From Treponema sp. UBA4873 (GTDB taxonomy: Bacteria; Spirochaetota; Spirochaetia; Treponematales; Treponemataceae), in assembly GCA_002399405.1 (NCBI GenBank), contig DHDP01000013.1:192421-256420 (forward strand): a stretch of 64,000 nt of DNA, read 5' to 3'. This document shows positions 34,739 through 42,341 of this stretch, piece after piece (position 1 is the first letter of the stretch; each line of letters begins with the position of its first letter). The notes under the pieces were generated by a model. That model was not told where the DNA came from. It did no database searches and saw only the letters and a list, made by a program, of their open reading frames with translations. The translations under genes were made by a program, and so were the position numbers.

Positions 34739-35794
34739 TCAGAACGATTTTATTACTCCGAGTCCTATACTGCTTTTCTCCTGATCGTTGTCAGTTGAAA
34801 TTGAAGCCCAAATTGAAGCGGAAGCTGTTTTATCAGCACTCAGTTTTAACGCAGGTACAATCGTCGCATATCCGTCAGGTGCGTCGTCGTATACCGGCTG
34901 GGTATAGGTGCCTTCCACGGAAAGCCCGACAACATCGTTTACCTGATATGCAACTGCAGGAATTACCTTCAGAGTGAAATCGTCGTCCGCAGACACATCT
35001 GTCCGGTTGAAATACTGGAAAGAAAGCACGCCGAACGTCCACTTGTCTATTCCCTTATACTGAATCCAGACATCGGAAAGAAGTTCCTGTTCGTCGCCGG
35101 TATTGCTTCTGCCGTCCGCGGTGTCGTACTGCCCTTCAACAGATACAAGCAGATTTTCTACCGCCGTGTATTCGAAATCGGCGGTGAACCGTCCGTACCC
35201 CGCGCCGGAAACACTTGCCGTAAAGGCATCTGCGGTGTATTTGACTCCGCCGAGAAACGTATTACCCTTCGTCTCATACGAGCCGTCCGAATTTTTGCTG
35301 TAGTCGATAATTCCCGCACCGGTGATGTTAAGTCCGGTAACAGGCGACACCGTCACAGCAGCCCCCGACTTTCCGTCGAGTACCGAAAAACCTTCGAAAC
35401 CGGAAGAGCCGATCCATTTGTCGTTGAGTTTTCCTGCCGCAATTGTGATTTTATTACCGAGGAATCCCGCATACGCGTTCGCATAGCTTACTCCGCCGTA
35501 TCCCCACGAAGCAGATGCCGAATCGTCCGCTCCGGTGTACTGCAGTCTGAGAAACGCTCCGTACGTGCCGTTGTCGTTTGTCCCGTCGAAGTTCAGGTTT
35601 ACCCTTCCCCTCGTATTCGGACTATCCCCGTTGAAATAAATACCCCCGAGCCACTTCTGCGTACTCAGCGCGGGATTTTTTTCAAACGATGAAGCAAGTC
35701 CTGCACGGACATAGCCGCTCACAGTAAATCCGTCCGCAAATGCGAATGCCGAAACAACAAGCACCGCCCCTGCGGTAATCATACTCTTTTTCAT
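34739..35794 (-). CDS. Outer-membrane porin-like beta-barrel protein
   Basis: A 351-residue protein with a cleavable signal peptide (MKKSMITAGAVLVVSAFAFA) and a mature part rich in alternating aromatic/hydrophobic strands. It starts DGFTVSGYVRAGLASSF and ends IGLGVIKSF, with the terminal Phe that marks outer-membrane barrels. This layout is common in Treponema porin-like proteins. It lies between two binding-protein genes in the long sulfur-transport operon, so it may let the imported compounds cross the outer membrane. I see no catalytic motif. Confidence 0.82.
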   Translation of the reverse strand: MKKSMITAGAVLVVSAFAFADGFTVSGYVRAGLASSFEKNPALSTQKWLGGIYFNGDSPNTRGRVNLNFDGTNDNGTYGAFLRLQYTGADDSASASWGYGGVSYANAYAGFLGNKITIAAGKLNDKWIGSSGFEGFSVLDGKSGAAVTVSPVTGLNITGAGIIDYSKNSDGSYETKGNTFLGGVKYTADAFTASVSGAGYGRFTADFEYTAVENLLVSVEGQYDTADGRSNTGDEQELLSDVWIQYKGIDKWTFGVLSFQYFNRTDVSADDDFTLKVIPAVAYQVNDVVGLSVEGTYTQPVYDDAPDGYATIVPALKLSADKTASASIWASISTDNDQEKSSIGLGVIKSF

Positions 35795-35836
35795 ATTTAC
35801 ACCTCCTTAAATATGAATATTATTAATTACTATTTT

Positions 35837-36943
35837 TCACAGCGCCGTCTGATATTTTTCAGAAAAATCAGGATACGAATTATTATTTATGATAAAATAG
35901 TTCCACATATTCCTGTAAAACGTATCGCCGGGAAATTGTTTGATAACTGCCCTGAGCGCATCGGCGTAAACCGAAATGTCGAAAAACTCGTTAAGCGGAC
36001 GTTGCGATTTCACGTAATTCCAGCCGAGCAGCACCGAATAAACGCCGAGCACGCCGTTGTAGTTCGGATCCGGGTTATACGAAGTATTCTGGCTCGTCTC
36101 TTTGTCGTAGATATACCGCTTTACATAATCCTCATCCTGTCCGGAAGACTTAACAACGGCCGCCACGGCGCCTTTTTCATCGGTTAGATAATCCTTATAC
36201 GCGCGGATTTCACCCTTGAGCAGCGCGACGTATGCGTCCCTGTTTTCCACCAGGTTCGTACCGTTCGCCGTATGACGGCAGCAGACATAATCCTTTTTGA
36301 GCGTCGTCTCGGGAAACAAATATACGGCTCCCTGTGCGGTAGCGCTGTCGACGTAGCTGGAACTTACGAACGCCACATCGACAGCTCCTTTTGTAGTCGC
36401 GGCGAGCAGCGATTCGTCTCCGTCAAAAAATTTATACTTCACGTCCTCGTCGATTTTAAATCCGTACTGCGTCTGGAGCACGTTTTTGGAAATCATTTCG
36501 GAAGTCGAAAGCAGCTTTACACCGATCGTTTTATTCTTCCAGTTGTGAATATCGCGCACTTCCTCCGCAACAGTTTTATTCGCCATGACGGCCATTCCTC
36601 CCGACAACGTGCCGGCGAAGATTGTTACGTCGGATCCCTGTGCGCCGTAACTCAATTCGGGAATAATTTCAGAATAAGTAAGATCAATTTTACCTATACT
36701 GAGCGACTCGAATGCTCCCGAACGGTCGACGTTATTAACGTTGACATTCAGCCCGTACTCGTCGTAGTAGCCTTTGCTCACGGCAATCTCGATAAGCGGA
36801 TTCAGCATCGGATTACTCGTGAATTTACCGACATTCAAACTGAGTTTTTTCTCCGCCGTTTTCTTCGCGCAGCCGGTACATATCATTGTCACCGTAATTC
36901 CTGCAGCCAGAACGGTGAAAATTTTCCCTGAAATTTTCTTCAT
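35837..36943 (-). CDS. Sulfonate/nitrate-type ABC substrate-binding lipoprotein
   Basis: A 368-residue SsuA/TauA/NMT1-type binding protein. It has a signal peptide with lipobox MICTGCAKK, and the fold opens with NVGKFTSNPMLNPLIEIAVSKGYYDEYGLNV and continues with SLSIGKIDLTYSEIIPELSYGAQGSDVTIFAG. The family binds alkanesulfonates, taurine, nitrate or thiamine precursors. It forms a system with the permease and ATPase upstream (37981-39716), interrupted by a dehydrogenase gene. Sulfonate or a related sulfur compound is likely from context only. Confidence 0.87.
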   Translation of the reverse strand: MKKISGKIFTVLAAGITVTMICTGCAKKTAEKKLSLNVGKFTSNPMLNPLIEIAVSKGYYDEYGLNVNVNNVDRSGAFESLSIGKIDLTYSEIIPELSYGAQGSDVTIFAGTLSGGMAVMANKTVAEEVRDIHNWKNKTIGVKLLSTSEMISKNVLQTQYGFKIDEDVKYKFFDGDESLLAATTKGAVDVAFVSSSYVDSATAQGAVYLFPETTLKKDYVCCRHTANGTNLVENRDAYVALLKGEIRAYKDYLTDEKGAVAAVVKSSGQDEDYVKRYIYDKETSQNTSYNPDPNYNGVLGVYSVLLGWNYVKSQRPLNEFFDISVYADALRAVIKQFPGDTFYRNMWNYFIINNNSYPDFSEKYQTAL

Positions 36944-37004
36944 AGTTCCTCCTCGTGTGTTTCACACAAAATATTTACAGCAATCACTCCCCTCAAATTC
37001 GTTT

Positions 37005-37964
37005 TCACAAAAGCAGCGCTTTCTGAAAATGTTCGTTCAGAAAATCCGTTGAATGCATAAAATCGCTTCTTTCTTTTTCCGTTAAGTCGAACGATAAAAT
37101 CTCCGCGGCGCCGCTTCTGTTTATTTTTGTCGGAACACTGGCGAACACGCCCGTTACGCCGTATTCTCCTTCCAGCAAACTCGAAACCGGCAGAATGCGG
37201 TCTTCGTCGCCGTAAACGGCCTTTACTGTTTCCGCGAGCGCCGCACCGATGCCGAATTCAGTGCATTTTTTCCCGCCTGCAATCGTAAAGGCCCTTTCCC
37301 GTACATTTTTTTCTATCGCACCCAAATCGACGGAATGATATTTCCGGGGATTATCGCGAATGAGAGACAGCAGCGGTTTTCCTCCGATCTGTGCCCACGA
37401 CCACGGTATTGACTGCGTCTCCCCGTGTTCTCCGATTACGTACGCGTTTATCGATTTTGCGTCGTATCCGAATACCGCGGAAAGCTCTGTCCGAAGCCTT
37501 GCGGAATCAAGCGTCGTTCCCGTCGAAAATATTTTTTCCCTCGGCAGGGAAAGTTCGTGCTGGATGTAGTGCGCAATAACGTCGGCAGGGTTCGAAATGC
37601 TTATGATGATGCCGGAGAAACCCGATTTTTTTATGCTTCCGATTATAGGCTTCACCGCTTCTATCTGAACCTGAAGACTGTCCATCCGCTGTGATTCCGA
37701 CACAGGATGTCCGTCGGATTTAAAAGCCGTCACAAGGAAGTCCGCATCTTTAAAATCAGAATAATCGCCCGACCGTACGATTGTCCGTTTCCCGTGATAA
37801 ACGACCGCGTCCTCAAGATCGAGCGCCTGCGACACGGCTTTCTGTCTGTTTGTGTCCACAAAGACGATTTCTTCGACAAGATTCTGCGCGATCAGTTCCG
37901 AGGCGGCGTGCGAGCCGACGTGTCCGGCTCCTATAATGCCAATCTTTCTTCTTGCTGCTGACAT
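37005..37964 (-). CDS. Lactate/malate dehydrogenase-family L-2-hydroxyacid dehydrogenase
   Basis: A 319-residue NAD-dependent dehydrogenase of the LDH/MDH family: GIIGAGHVGSHAA dinucleotide fold, Asp in VFVDTNRQ for NAD preference, substrate Arg in TTLDSARLR and catalytic His in VIGEHGETQSIPWS. The substrate loop (AFKSDGHPVSESQR) is unlike standard lactate or malate enzymes. L-2-hydroxyisocaproate-type enzymes take bulky side chains, and a methylthio- or sulfo-hydroxyacid is a possible substrate. It is inserted between the permease and binding-protein genes of a sulfonate-type ABC operon. Confidence 0.85.
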   Translation of the reverse strand: MSAARRKIGIIGAGHVGSHAASELIAQNLVEEIVFVDTNRQKAVSQALDLEDAVVYHGKRTIVRSGDYSDFKDADFLVTAFKSDGHPVSESQRMDSLQVQIEAVKPIIGSIKKSGFSGIIISISNPADVIAHYIQHELSLPREKIFSTGTTLDSARLRTELSAVFGYDAKSINAYVIGEHGETQSIPWSWAQIGGKPLLSLIRDNPRKYHSVDLGAIEKNVRERAFTIAGGKKCTEFGIGAALAETVKAVYGDEDRILPVSSLLEGEYGVTGVFASVPTKINRSGAAEILSFDLTEKERSDFMHSTDFLNEHFQKALLL

Positions 37965-37980
37965 GCAATCCTCCTTTTTC

Positions 37981-38901
37981 CTAATAGCTCCACTTTATTA
38001 ATTTATGCCGAATAACATCGACAATAGCGTTCAACCCCGTCACGACAAGCGCAATGAAAAAAATACCGGCTATGGCCTTCGTGTAGTTCGCGAAGCTCAG
38101 CGACACGCGGACGTAATATCCCATTCCCGCATCGGCGCCGAGCATTTCAGCCGCCGTCAGCGTCATCAGCGCAGTCGCCAGATGTATGGGAAGCCCGTTT
38201 ATGATGCGGGGGAGATTAAAAGGAATAATAATTTTAAACAATATCACGGGCGTCGACAGATTGAGCGCACGCGCCGAATTAATAATTTTCACTTCGACAA
38301 AAGCTGTGTTGTTTATGGCTCCCATAAACGTTCCCCAGAAAATACTCAGAAAAATCACGAACAGCGACGCGGTTCTGAACGTAGGCATTATTAAGACGAC
38401 ATAGGGTGTGTAAATGAGCGGCGGTACGGTGGAAATAGCCTTGGCAACCGGGTAGATCGCGTTTGTCAGTCTTTTATTCCATCCGACGAGCGTTCCCAGG
38501 ATGACCGCCGAAAACATAGCCGTCGTCATGCCGACAACAAGCAGATACATCGAACTGAAAAAACCGAGAATGATTGTCCTATAATCCTCTGCAAAAACAT
38601 TAAAAACGTTCTCCGGCGCGGGCACAAACACATACGGAAACAGATTCAGCCGGGAAACGACCAGCTCCCAGACAAACAAAAAAAGATAAATAAAACCGAC
38701 TATATCTTTTACCGCCTGTTTTTTCCCGGGATTGCCCGTTTGAACAATAAAAATTATTTCGATTACGAAAAGAACAATTATAAATACGAGCGGACTGCTC
38801 AACCCAAGCCTCATCTGAACTGCGTATCTGCTCGGAAACAAAAAGCACGCGAAGATAAGTACGAACAAAACGTTAGGTATGTTAATAATTCGTTCCTTCA
38901 T
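37981..38901 (-). CDS. Sulfonate/taurine-type ABC transporter permease
   Basis: A 306-residue SsuC/TauC-type permease with membrane segments near residues 9-24, 33-52 and 68-86 followed by the transport core. The ATPase-docking loop reads INSARALNLSTPVILFKIIIPFNLPRI and the late segment AEMLGADAGMGYYVRVSLSFANY. It overlaps the ATPase gene by 4 bp. It is only distantly similar to the permease at 2554-3522, so the two systems probably differ in substrate. Confidence 0.87.
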   Translation of the reverse strand: MKERIINIPNVLFVLIFACFLFPSRYAVQMRLGLSSPLVFIIVLFVIEIIFIVQTGNPGKKQAVKDIVGFIYLFLFVWELVVSRLNLFPYVFVPAPENVFNVFAEDYRTIILGFFSSMYLLVVGMTTAMFSAVILGTLVGWNKRLTNAIYPVAKAISTVPPLIYTPYVVLIMPTFRTASLFVIFLSIFWGTFMGAINNTAFVEVKIINSARALNLSTPVILFKIIIPFNLPRIINGLPIHLATALMTLTAAEMLGADAGMGYYVRVSLSFANYTKAIAGIFFIALVVTGLNAIVDVIRHKLIKWSY

Positions 38902-39716
38902 ATATTCACCTCGTCTTCGTTGATGAACGCCGGAATATCGTCATAGAATAATTTTTTCAGCTTCTGATTCAGCGCTTTATATTCTTTACTCTCCATTACG
39001 TCGTCGCGCACACGCGGACGGGGAATATTAACATCCAGAATGCTGTGAATGTGCTTCGGCATCATGAGAACGATTCTGTCAGCCAGCAGTTCGGCTTCAT
39101 TCAAATCATGCGTGACAAAAACAACTGTTTTCTTCGATTCGTCTCCGAGCCACAATTTCAGAAGCAAATCCTGCAGATTCCCCCTGATTTTCGCGTCGAG
39201 CGCTCCGAACGGTTCGTCGAGCAGAAGGATTTCAGGATTGCACGCCATAGCACGCGCGATCGCGACGCGCTGCTGCATGCCTCCCGACAAAGCCCCCGGC
39301 AGCGAGTCCTCGAATCCGCACAGCTCCACTTTCTTCAGAAAATCCTTCGCAATCACGACGGAATCTTTCTTAGTGATTTTCTCCCGCTGTTTATTCGTCT
39401 CATAGACTGCAAACGCTACGTTCTGCAGCGCGCTCATCCAGGGAAAAAGCGAGTAATTCTGAAAAACAACGGCACGATCAACTCCCGGACCGGTAACTTT
39501 TTTGCCGTTAATAGACACCGTTCCTCTTGTCGCGCTCTGCAATCCTTCTATCACGCTCAGCAGCGTGCTTTTTCCGCAGCCGCTTGAACCGACGATGCAG
39601 ATAAATTCTCCCTTATCAATCGTAAGGTTGATTCCTTTCAACGCCTCATACGGCGTGTTTTCTTCAGTACCATACGTCAGGCCGAGATCTTTTATTTCAA
39701 TAACAGGTTCTGCCAT
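38898..39716 (-). CDS. Sulfonate/taurine-type ABC transporter ATPase
   Basis: A 272-residue SsuB/TauB-type ATPase: Walker A GSSGCGKST, Q-loop FQNYSLFPWMSALQNV, signature LSGGMQQRVAIARAM, Walker B ILLLDEPFGALDAK and the H-loop VTHDLNEAELLADR. It is the first gene after attenuator 4 and is therefore co-transcribed with nifH-like and yezD only when the attenuator is read through. Confidence 0.9.
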   Translation of the reverse strand: MAEPVIEIKDLGLTYGTEENTPYEALKGINLTIDKGEFICIVGSSGCGKSTLLSVIEGLQSATRGTVSINGKKVTGPGVDRAVVFQNYSLFPWMSALQNVAFAVYETNKQREKITKKDSVVIAKDFLKKVELCGFEDSLPGALSGGMQQRVAIARAMACNPEILLLDEPFGALDAKIRGNLQDLLLKLWLGDESKKTVVFVTHDLNEAELLADRIVLMMPKHIHSILDVNIPRPRVRDDVMESKEYKALNQKLKKLFYDDIPAFINEDEVNI

Positions 39717-39740
39717 ACCGCCTCTCTGGTTCCCGTAAAT

Positions 39741-39832
39741 AAAAAAGGTCCCGACACCGCTCTGTCAGATATGCGGTATCGGGACCTCCGGTTTTCCGGT
39801 CAGTCCGTCGGAAACTGTCTGTTTTTTCCGAC
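39741..39832 (-). promoter_or_regulatory. Intra-operonic attenuator 4 between yezD and sulfonate ABC genes
   Basis: On the minus strand: hairpin GTCGGAAA/TTTCCGAC (39807-39814 with 39825-39832), then the conserved module at 39782-39806 (GGAC-TGA-CCGG-AAAA-CCGG-AG-GTCC), whose 3' strand overlaps a 14-bp terminator with arms 39773-39786 and 39747-39760 followed by six U. The core stem CCGG/CCGG replaces CTGG/CCGG of the other three copies, keeping pairing. There is no promoter here, so it gates read-through from the nifH-like operon. Confidence 0.78.
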
Positions 39833-39859
39833 ACGTTTTGTTCTTAAAAACGAATATTA

Positions 39860-40033
39860 TTATTTATCAAAACGGACTTTTTCGTTCTTATCAACCTGAA
39901 TGATTTTTCCGTCCTGAATGTATATGGTTACGGAGCCATATTTAATATTCTGTACGTATTCTTCGATCATCTGCCAGCACGTCCCTTTGGGAGGACTTGC
40001 GGCGGCAGTCGCGTCGTCAGATTTTGTAGTCAT
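39860..40033 (-). CDS. yezD: YezD-family (DUF2292) small protein
   Basis: A 57-residue protein. After a short N-terminus it shows WQMIEEYVQNIKYGSVTIYI followed by QDGKIIQVDKNEKVRF, the characteristic pattern of YezD/DUF2292. These small proteins recur beside sulfur-assimilation genes; their biochemical role is unknown. The ATG at 40033 lies inside the nifH-like gene and overlaps its end by 17 bp, so translation is coupled. The position ties the NifH-like protein to sulfur metabolism. Confidence 0.78.
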   Translation of the reverse strand: MTTKSDDATAAASPPKGTCWQMIEEYVQNIKYGSVTIYIQDGKIIQVDKNEKVRFDK

Positions 40034-40868
40034 CGGCGTTGTCCATGAGGCCGTGCTCCATAAGAATCTGTTCAAGCCGTTCCTGCGTCATCGGTGTAGG
40101 AATGGTGAACATATCGTTTTCATCAATCTTCTGCGCAAGTGTACGATATTCGTTCGCCTGATTGCTCTCCGGTTTATACTCAATAACCGTCTTCTTCCTG
40201 ATTTCAGCCTGCTGAACGACATTATCACGCGGGATAAAATAAATAAGCTGCGTGTTGAGTTCCTTCGCAAACGCTTTCAGCAGTTCTATCTCGCGGTCGA
40301 CCATACGGCTGTTGCAGATAACACCTCCGAGACGGACTTTCCCGTTCGCAGCATACCGCGCGATTCCCTTTGAAATATTGTTCGCAGCATACAGCGCCAT
40401 CATCTCGCCGGAAGCGACGATATAAATCTCCTGCGCCTTTCCCTCCCTGATGGGCATTGCGAAACCGCCGCAGACAACGTCGCCGAGAACGTCGTAGAAC
40501 ACATAGTCGAGATCTTCCGTATACGCTCCAAGGTTTTCAAGCATGCTGATAGACGTAATGATTCCGCGGCCTGCGCATCCGACACCCGGTTCAGGCCCGC
40601 CTGATTCCACGCAACGGATTCCGCCGAATCCCGTCTTTTCCAAATCAGAAAGTTTTATATCCTGTTTGTTGTCGCGGATTGTATCGAGAACAGTTTTCTG
40701 ATGAAGTCCGCCGAGCAGCAGACGCGTCGAATCCGCCTTCGGATCGCAACCGACTACAAGAATATTTTTTTTTATCTCAGCAAGTCCGGCGGTAAGGTTC
40801 TGGGTCGTCGTAGACTTCCCTATTCCGCCTTTCCCGTAAATCGCTATCTGCCGTAACTTTTTTGCCAT
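40017..40868 (-). CDS. Nitrogenase reductase-like (NifH-like) Fe protein
   Basis: A 283-residue NifH-family ATPase. The P-loop is YGKGGIGKST (11-20), switch-type segments are VVGCDPKADSTR and YDVLGDVVCGGFAMP, and the two [4Fe-4S] ligands are Cys98 (GVGCAGRGI) and Cys133. Arg101 matches the residue that is ADP-ribosylated in some NifH proteins. It would deliver electrons with ATP hydrolysis to one or both NifDK-like pairs in the window, since it is the only such gene here. The ATG at 40868 follows GGGAGGAG. It is divergent from the nifB-like gene. Confidence 0.93.
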   Translation of the reverse strand: MAKKLRQIAIYGKGGIGKSTTTQNLTAGLAEIKKNILVVGCDPKADSTRLLLGGLHQKTVLDTIRDNKQDIKLSDLEKTGFGGIRCVESGGPEPGVGCAGRGIITSISMLENLGAYTEDLDYVFYDVLGDVVCGGFAMPIREGKAQEIYIVASGEMMALYAANNISKGIARYAANGKVRLGGVICNSRMVDREIELLKAFAKELNTQLIYFIPRDNVVQQAEIRKKTVIEYKPESNQANEYRTLAQKIDENDMFTIPTPMTQERLEQILMEHGLMDNADDYKI

Positions 40869-40945
40869 ATCTCCTCCCATAAGAACTCTGCTTCCGGCGG
40901 TACGACAGGAGAACATACAGCCGGAAGCAGTTGGACTTTAATTTA

Positions 40946-41000
40946 CCTACCATTTCTATAGGTTTTTCGGTATAATACTGTTGCATCATTGATTTGTCAA
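40946..41000 (-). promoter_or_regulatory. Promoter and 17-bp operator for nifH-like operon
   Basis: Minus-strand TTGACA (40995-41000), a 17-base spacer and TATTAT (40972-40977). The operator CCTACCATTTCTATAGG (40946-40962) lies just downstream of the -10 box, as at cysK. No sigma-54 promoter (GG-N10-GC) typical of nif genes in proteobacteria is present. Confidence 0.8.
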
Positions 41001-41041
41001 GTATTTCAGTAGTTATTTATGGCTATTTTTTACTAAATCAC

Positions 41042-41109
41042 TTGACAATACAAACTGCCTTCAGTATAGTCTGAAACATAATTTACTATTTTCCTATTAT
41101 TTTAGTAGG
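41042..41109 (+). promoter_or_regulatory. Promoter and 17-bp operator for nifB-like operon
   Basis: TTGACA (41042-41047), a 17-base spacer and TATAGT (41065-41070). The operator CCTATTATTTTAGTAGG (41093-41109) lies about 20-40 bp downstream of the -10 box. The two divergent nif-like promoters are thus both under the same type of site. Confidence 0.78.
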
Positions 41110-41143
41110 TTTACTGATTCAGTATCAGCAGGGAGGAGCAAGC

Positions 41144-42082
41144 ATGCAGACGCAGGATTTTATCAGGAAAGAACATCCCTGTTTCGGAGACTGCAAACCG
41201 AACAAAGGACGCATACATCTGCCGGTAAGTCCGGGATGCAATATAGAATGCCGCTTCTGCTCGCGGAAAATCAATGAAACCGAACAGCGTCCGGGTGTAA
41301 CGTCTGCCGTTATAAAACCGGAAGACACGCCCGTCATTATCAGAGAGGCGCTTGCACGCTGTCCGGAAATTACGGTCGTCGGTATCGCGGGTCCCGGGGA
41401 CACGCTTGCGACAGACTACGCACTCGAAACATTCCGCATAGTAAAGAAGGAATTTCCGCAGCTCCTTACATGCATGAGCACGAACGGTCTGCTTCTTGCT
41501 GAAAAAGCCGGCGAAATAATCGACGTGGGAATCGACACGCTCACGGTCACTGTAAACTCAGTCGACCCGGAAACGGAATCGAAGCTCAACAGGCGCATAA
41601 GCTGGCACGGAAAAATCTACGAAGGTACGGAAGGTGCGGAAATACTGATTTCCAATCAGCTTGAAGGAATCCGCCGGATATGCCGGGCAGGTATGCTCGT
41701 CAAAGTAAATACGGTGCTTGTTCCCGGAATAAACGATACGCATATAGAAGAAACGGCCGCCGCAGTCGCGGAAGCAGGTGCAATGATTTACAACATCATT
41801 CCGCTCATTCCGCAGAACGAGCTTGCGGGATATCCCGCCCCGACGTGCCGGCAGCTTGACGACGCACGCACCGCGGCGGGCAGATACATCGACGTTTTCC
41901 GCCACTGCGCCCACTGCCGCGCCGACGCGATCGGAGTTCCGGGCGTGTACGATATCGGCAGCCAGATATATCTGAAACGGATAGCGGAAGCAAGCGGTCT
42001 GCATCTTGCAGGGACCGACACAGCGTTCGACGAAGCGGCAAAGATATATGCGGCGCAGACAGAAACATTTTCACACGGCTGA
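41144..42082 (+). CDS. NifB-like radical SAM protein (core domain only)
   Basis: A 312-residue radical SAM protein that opens with the NifB signature HPCFGDCKPNKGRIHLPVSPGC, followed by the [4Fe-4S] motif CNIECRFC. It has GIAGPGDTLA and a late HCAHCRADAIGVPG, matching NifB Cys motifs. NifB makes the 8Fe-9S-C cluster (NifB-co) that nitrogenase-type enzymes use directly or mature further. There is no fused NifX domain; a separate NifX-like gene follows. GGGAGGAG precedes the start. With no nifEN, nifV or molybdate genes seen, NifB-co itself may be the active-site cofactor. Confidence 0.92.
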   Translation: MQTQDFIRKEHPCFGDCKPNKGRIHLPVSPGCNIECRFCSRKINETEQRPGVTSAVIKPEDTPVIIREALARCPEITVVGIAGPGDTLATDYALETFRIVKKEFPQLLTCMSTNGLLLAEKAGEIIDVGIDTLTVTVNSVDPETESKLNRRISWHGKIYEGTEGAEILISNQLEGIRRICRAGMLVKVNTVLVPGINDTHIEETAAAVAEAGAMIYNIIPLIPQNELAGYPAPTCRQLDDARTAAGRYIDVFRHCAHCRADAIGVPGVYDIGSQIYLKRIAEASGLHLAGTDTAFDEAAKIYAAQTETFSHG

Positions 42083-42084
42083 GA

Positions 42085-42301
42085 CGGACGGATGACATCC
42101 GTGTCATCCGTCCTCTGCGGGAAAATCCCGGGGCGAATTACCGCTGCTATGATTTTCCCGCTTCACTGTACCGCGCATCCGTGCGCGGCATGAGTCGGAC
42201 GGATGACATCCATGTCATCCGTCCTCTGCAGGAAAATCCCGGGGTGGATTACCGCTGCTATGATTTTCCCGCTTCACCAGACCGCGCATCCGTGCGCGGC
42301 A
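42085..42301 (+). repeat. Tandem pair of 106-bp structured repeats between nifB-like and nifX-like genes
   Basis: Unit 1 (42085-42190) and unit 2 (42196-42301) differ at about 7 of 106 positions, with a period of 111 bp. Each unit folds into three hairpins: GACGGATGAC/GTCATCCGTC, a long GCGGGAAAATC/GATTTTCCCGC stem and CCGCGCA/TGCGCGG. Most changes lie in loops or linkers. After unit 2 comes a small ACCGCG/CGCGGT hairpin before the nifX-like ribosome binding site. They may set mRNA stability or differential expression, or be tandem regulatory RNAs. I recognise no known class. Confidence 0.75.
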
Positions 42302-42341
42302 GGGGGCGAACCGCGCTTCACTTCGCGGTATGGAGGAGTAT

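Noticed and set aside
42085..42301. Short CRISPR-like array
   Set aside because: Only two units of 106 bp without unique spacers of uniform length and no cas genes; the units are hairpin-rich direct duplicates.
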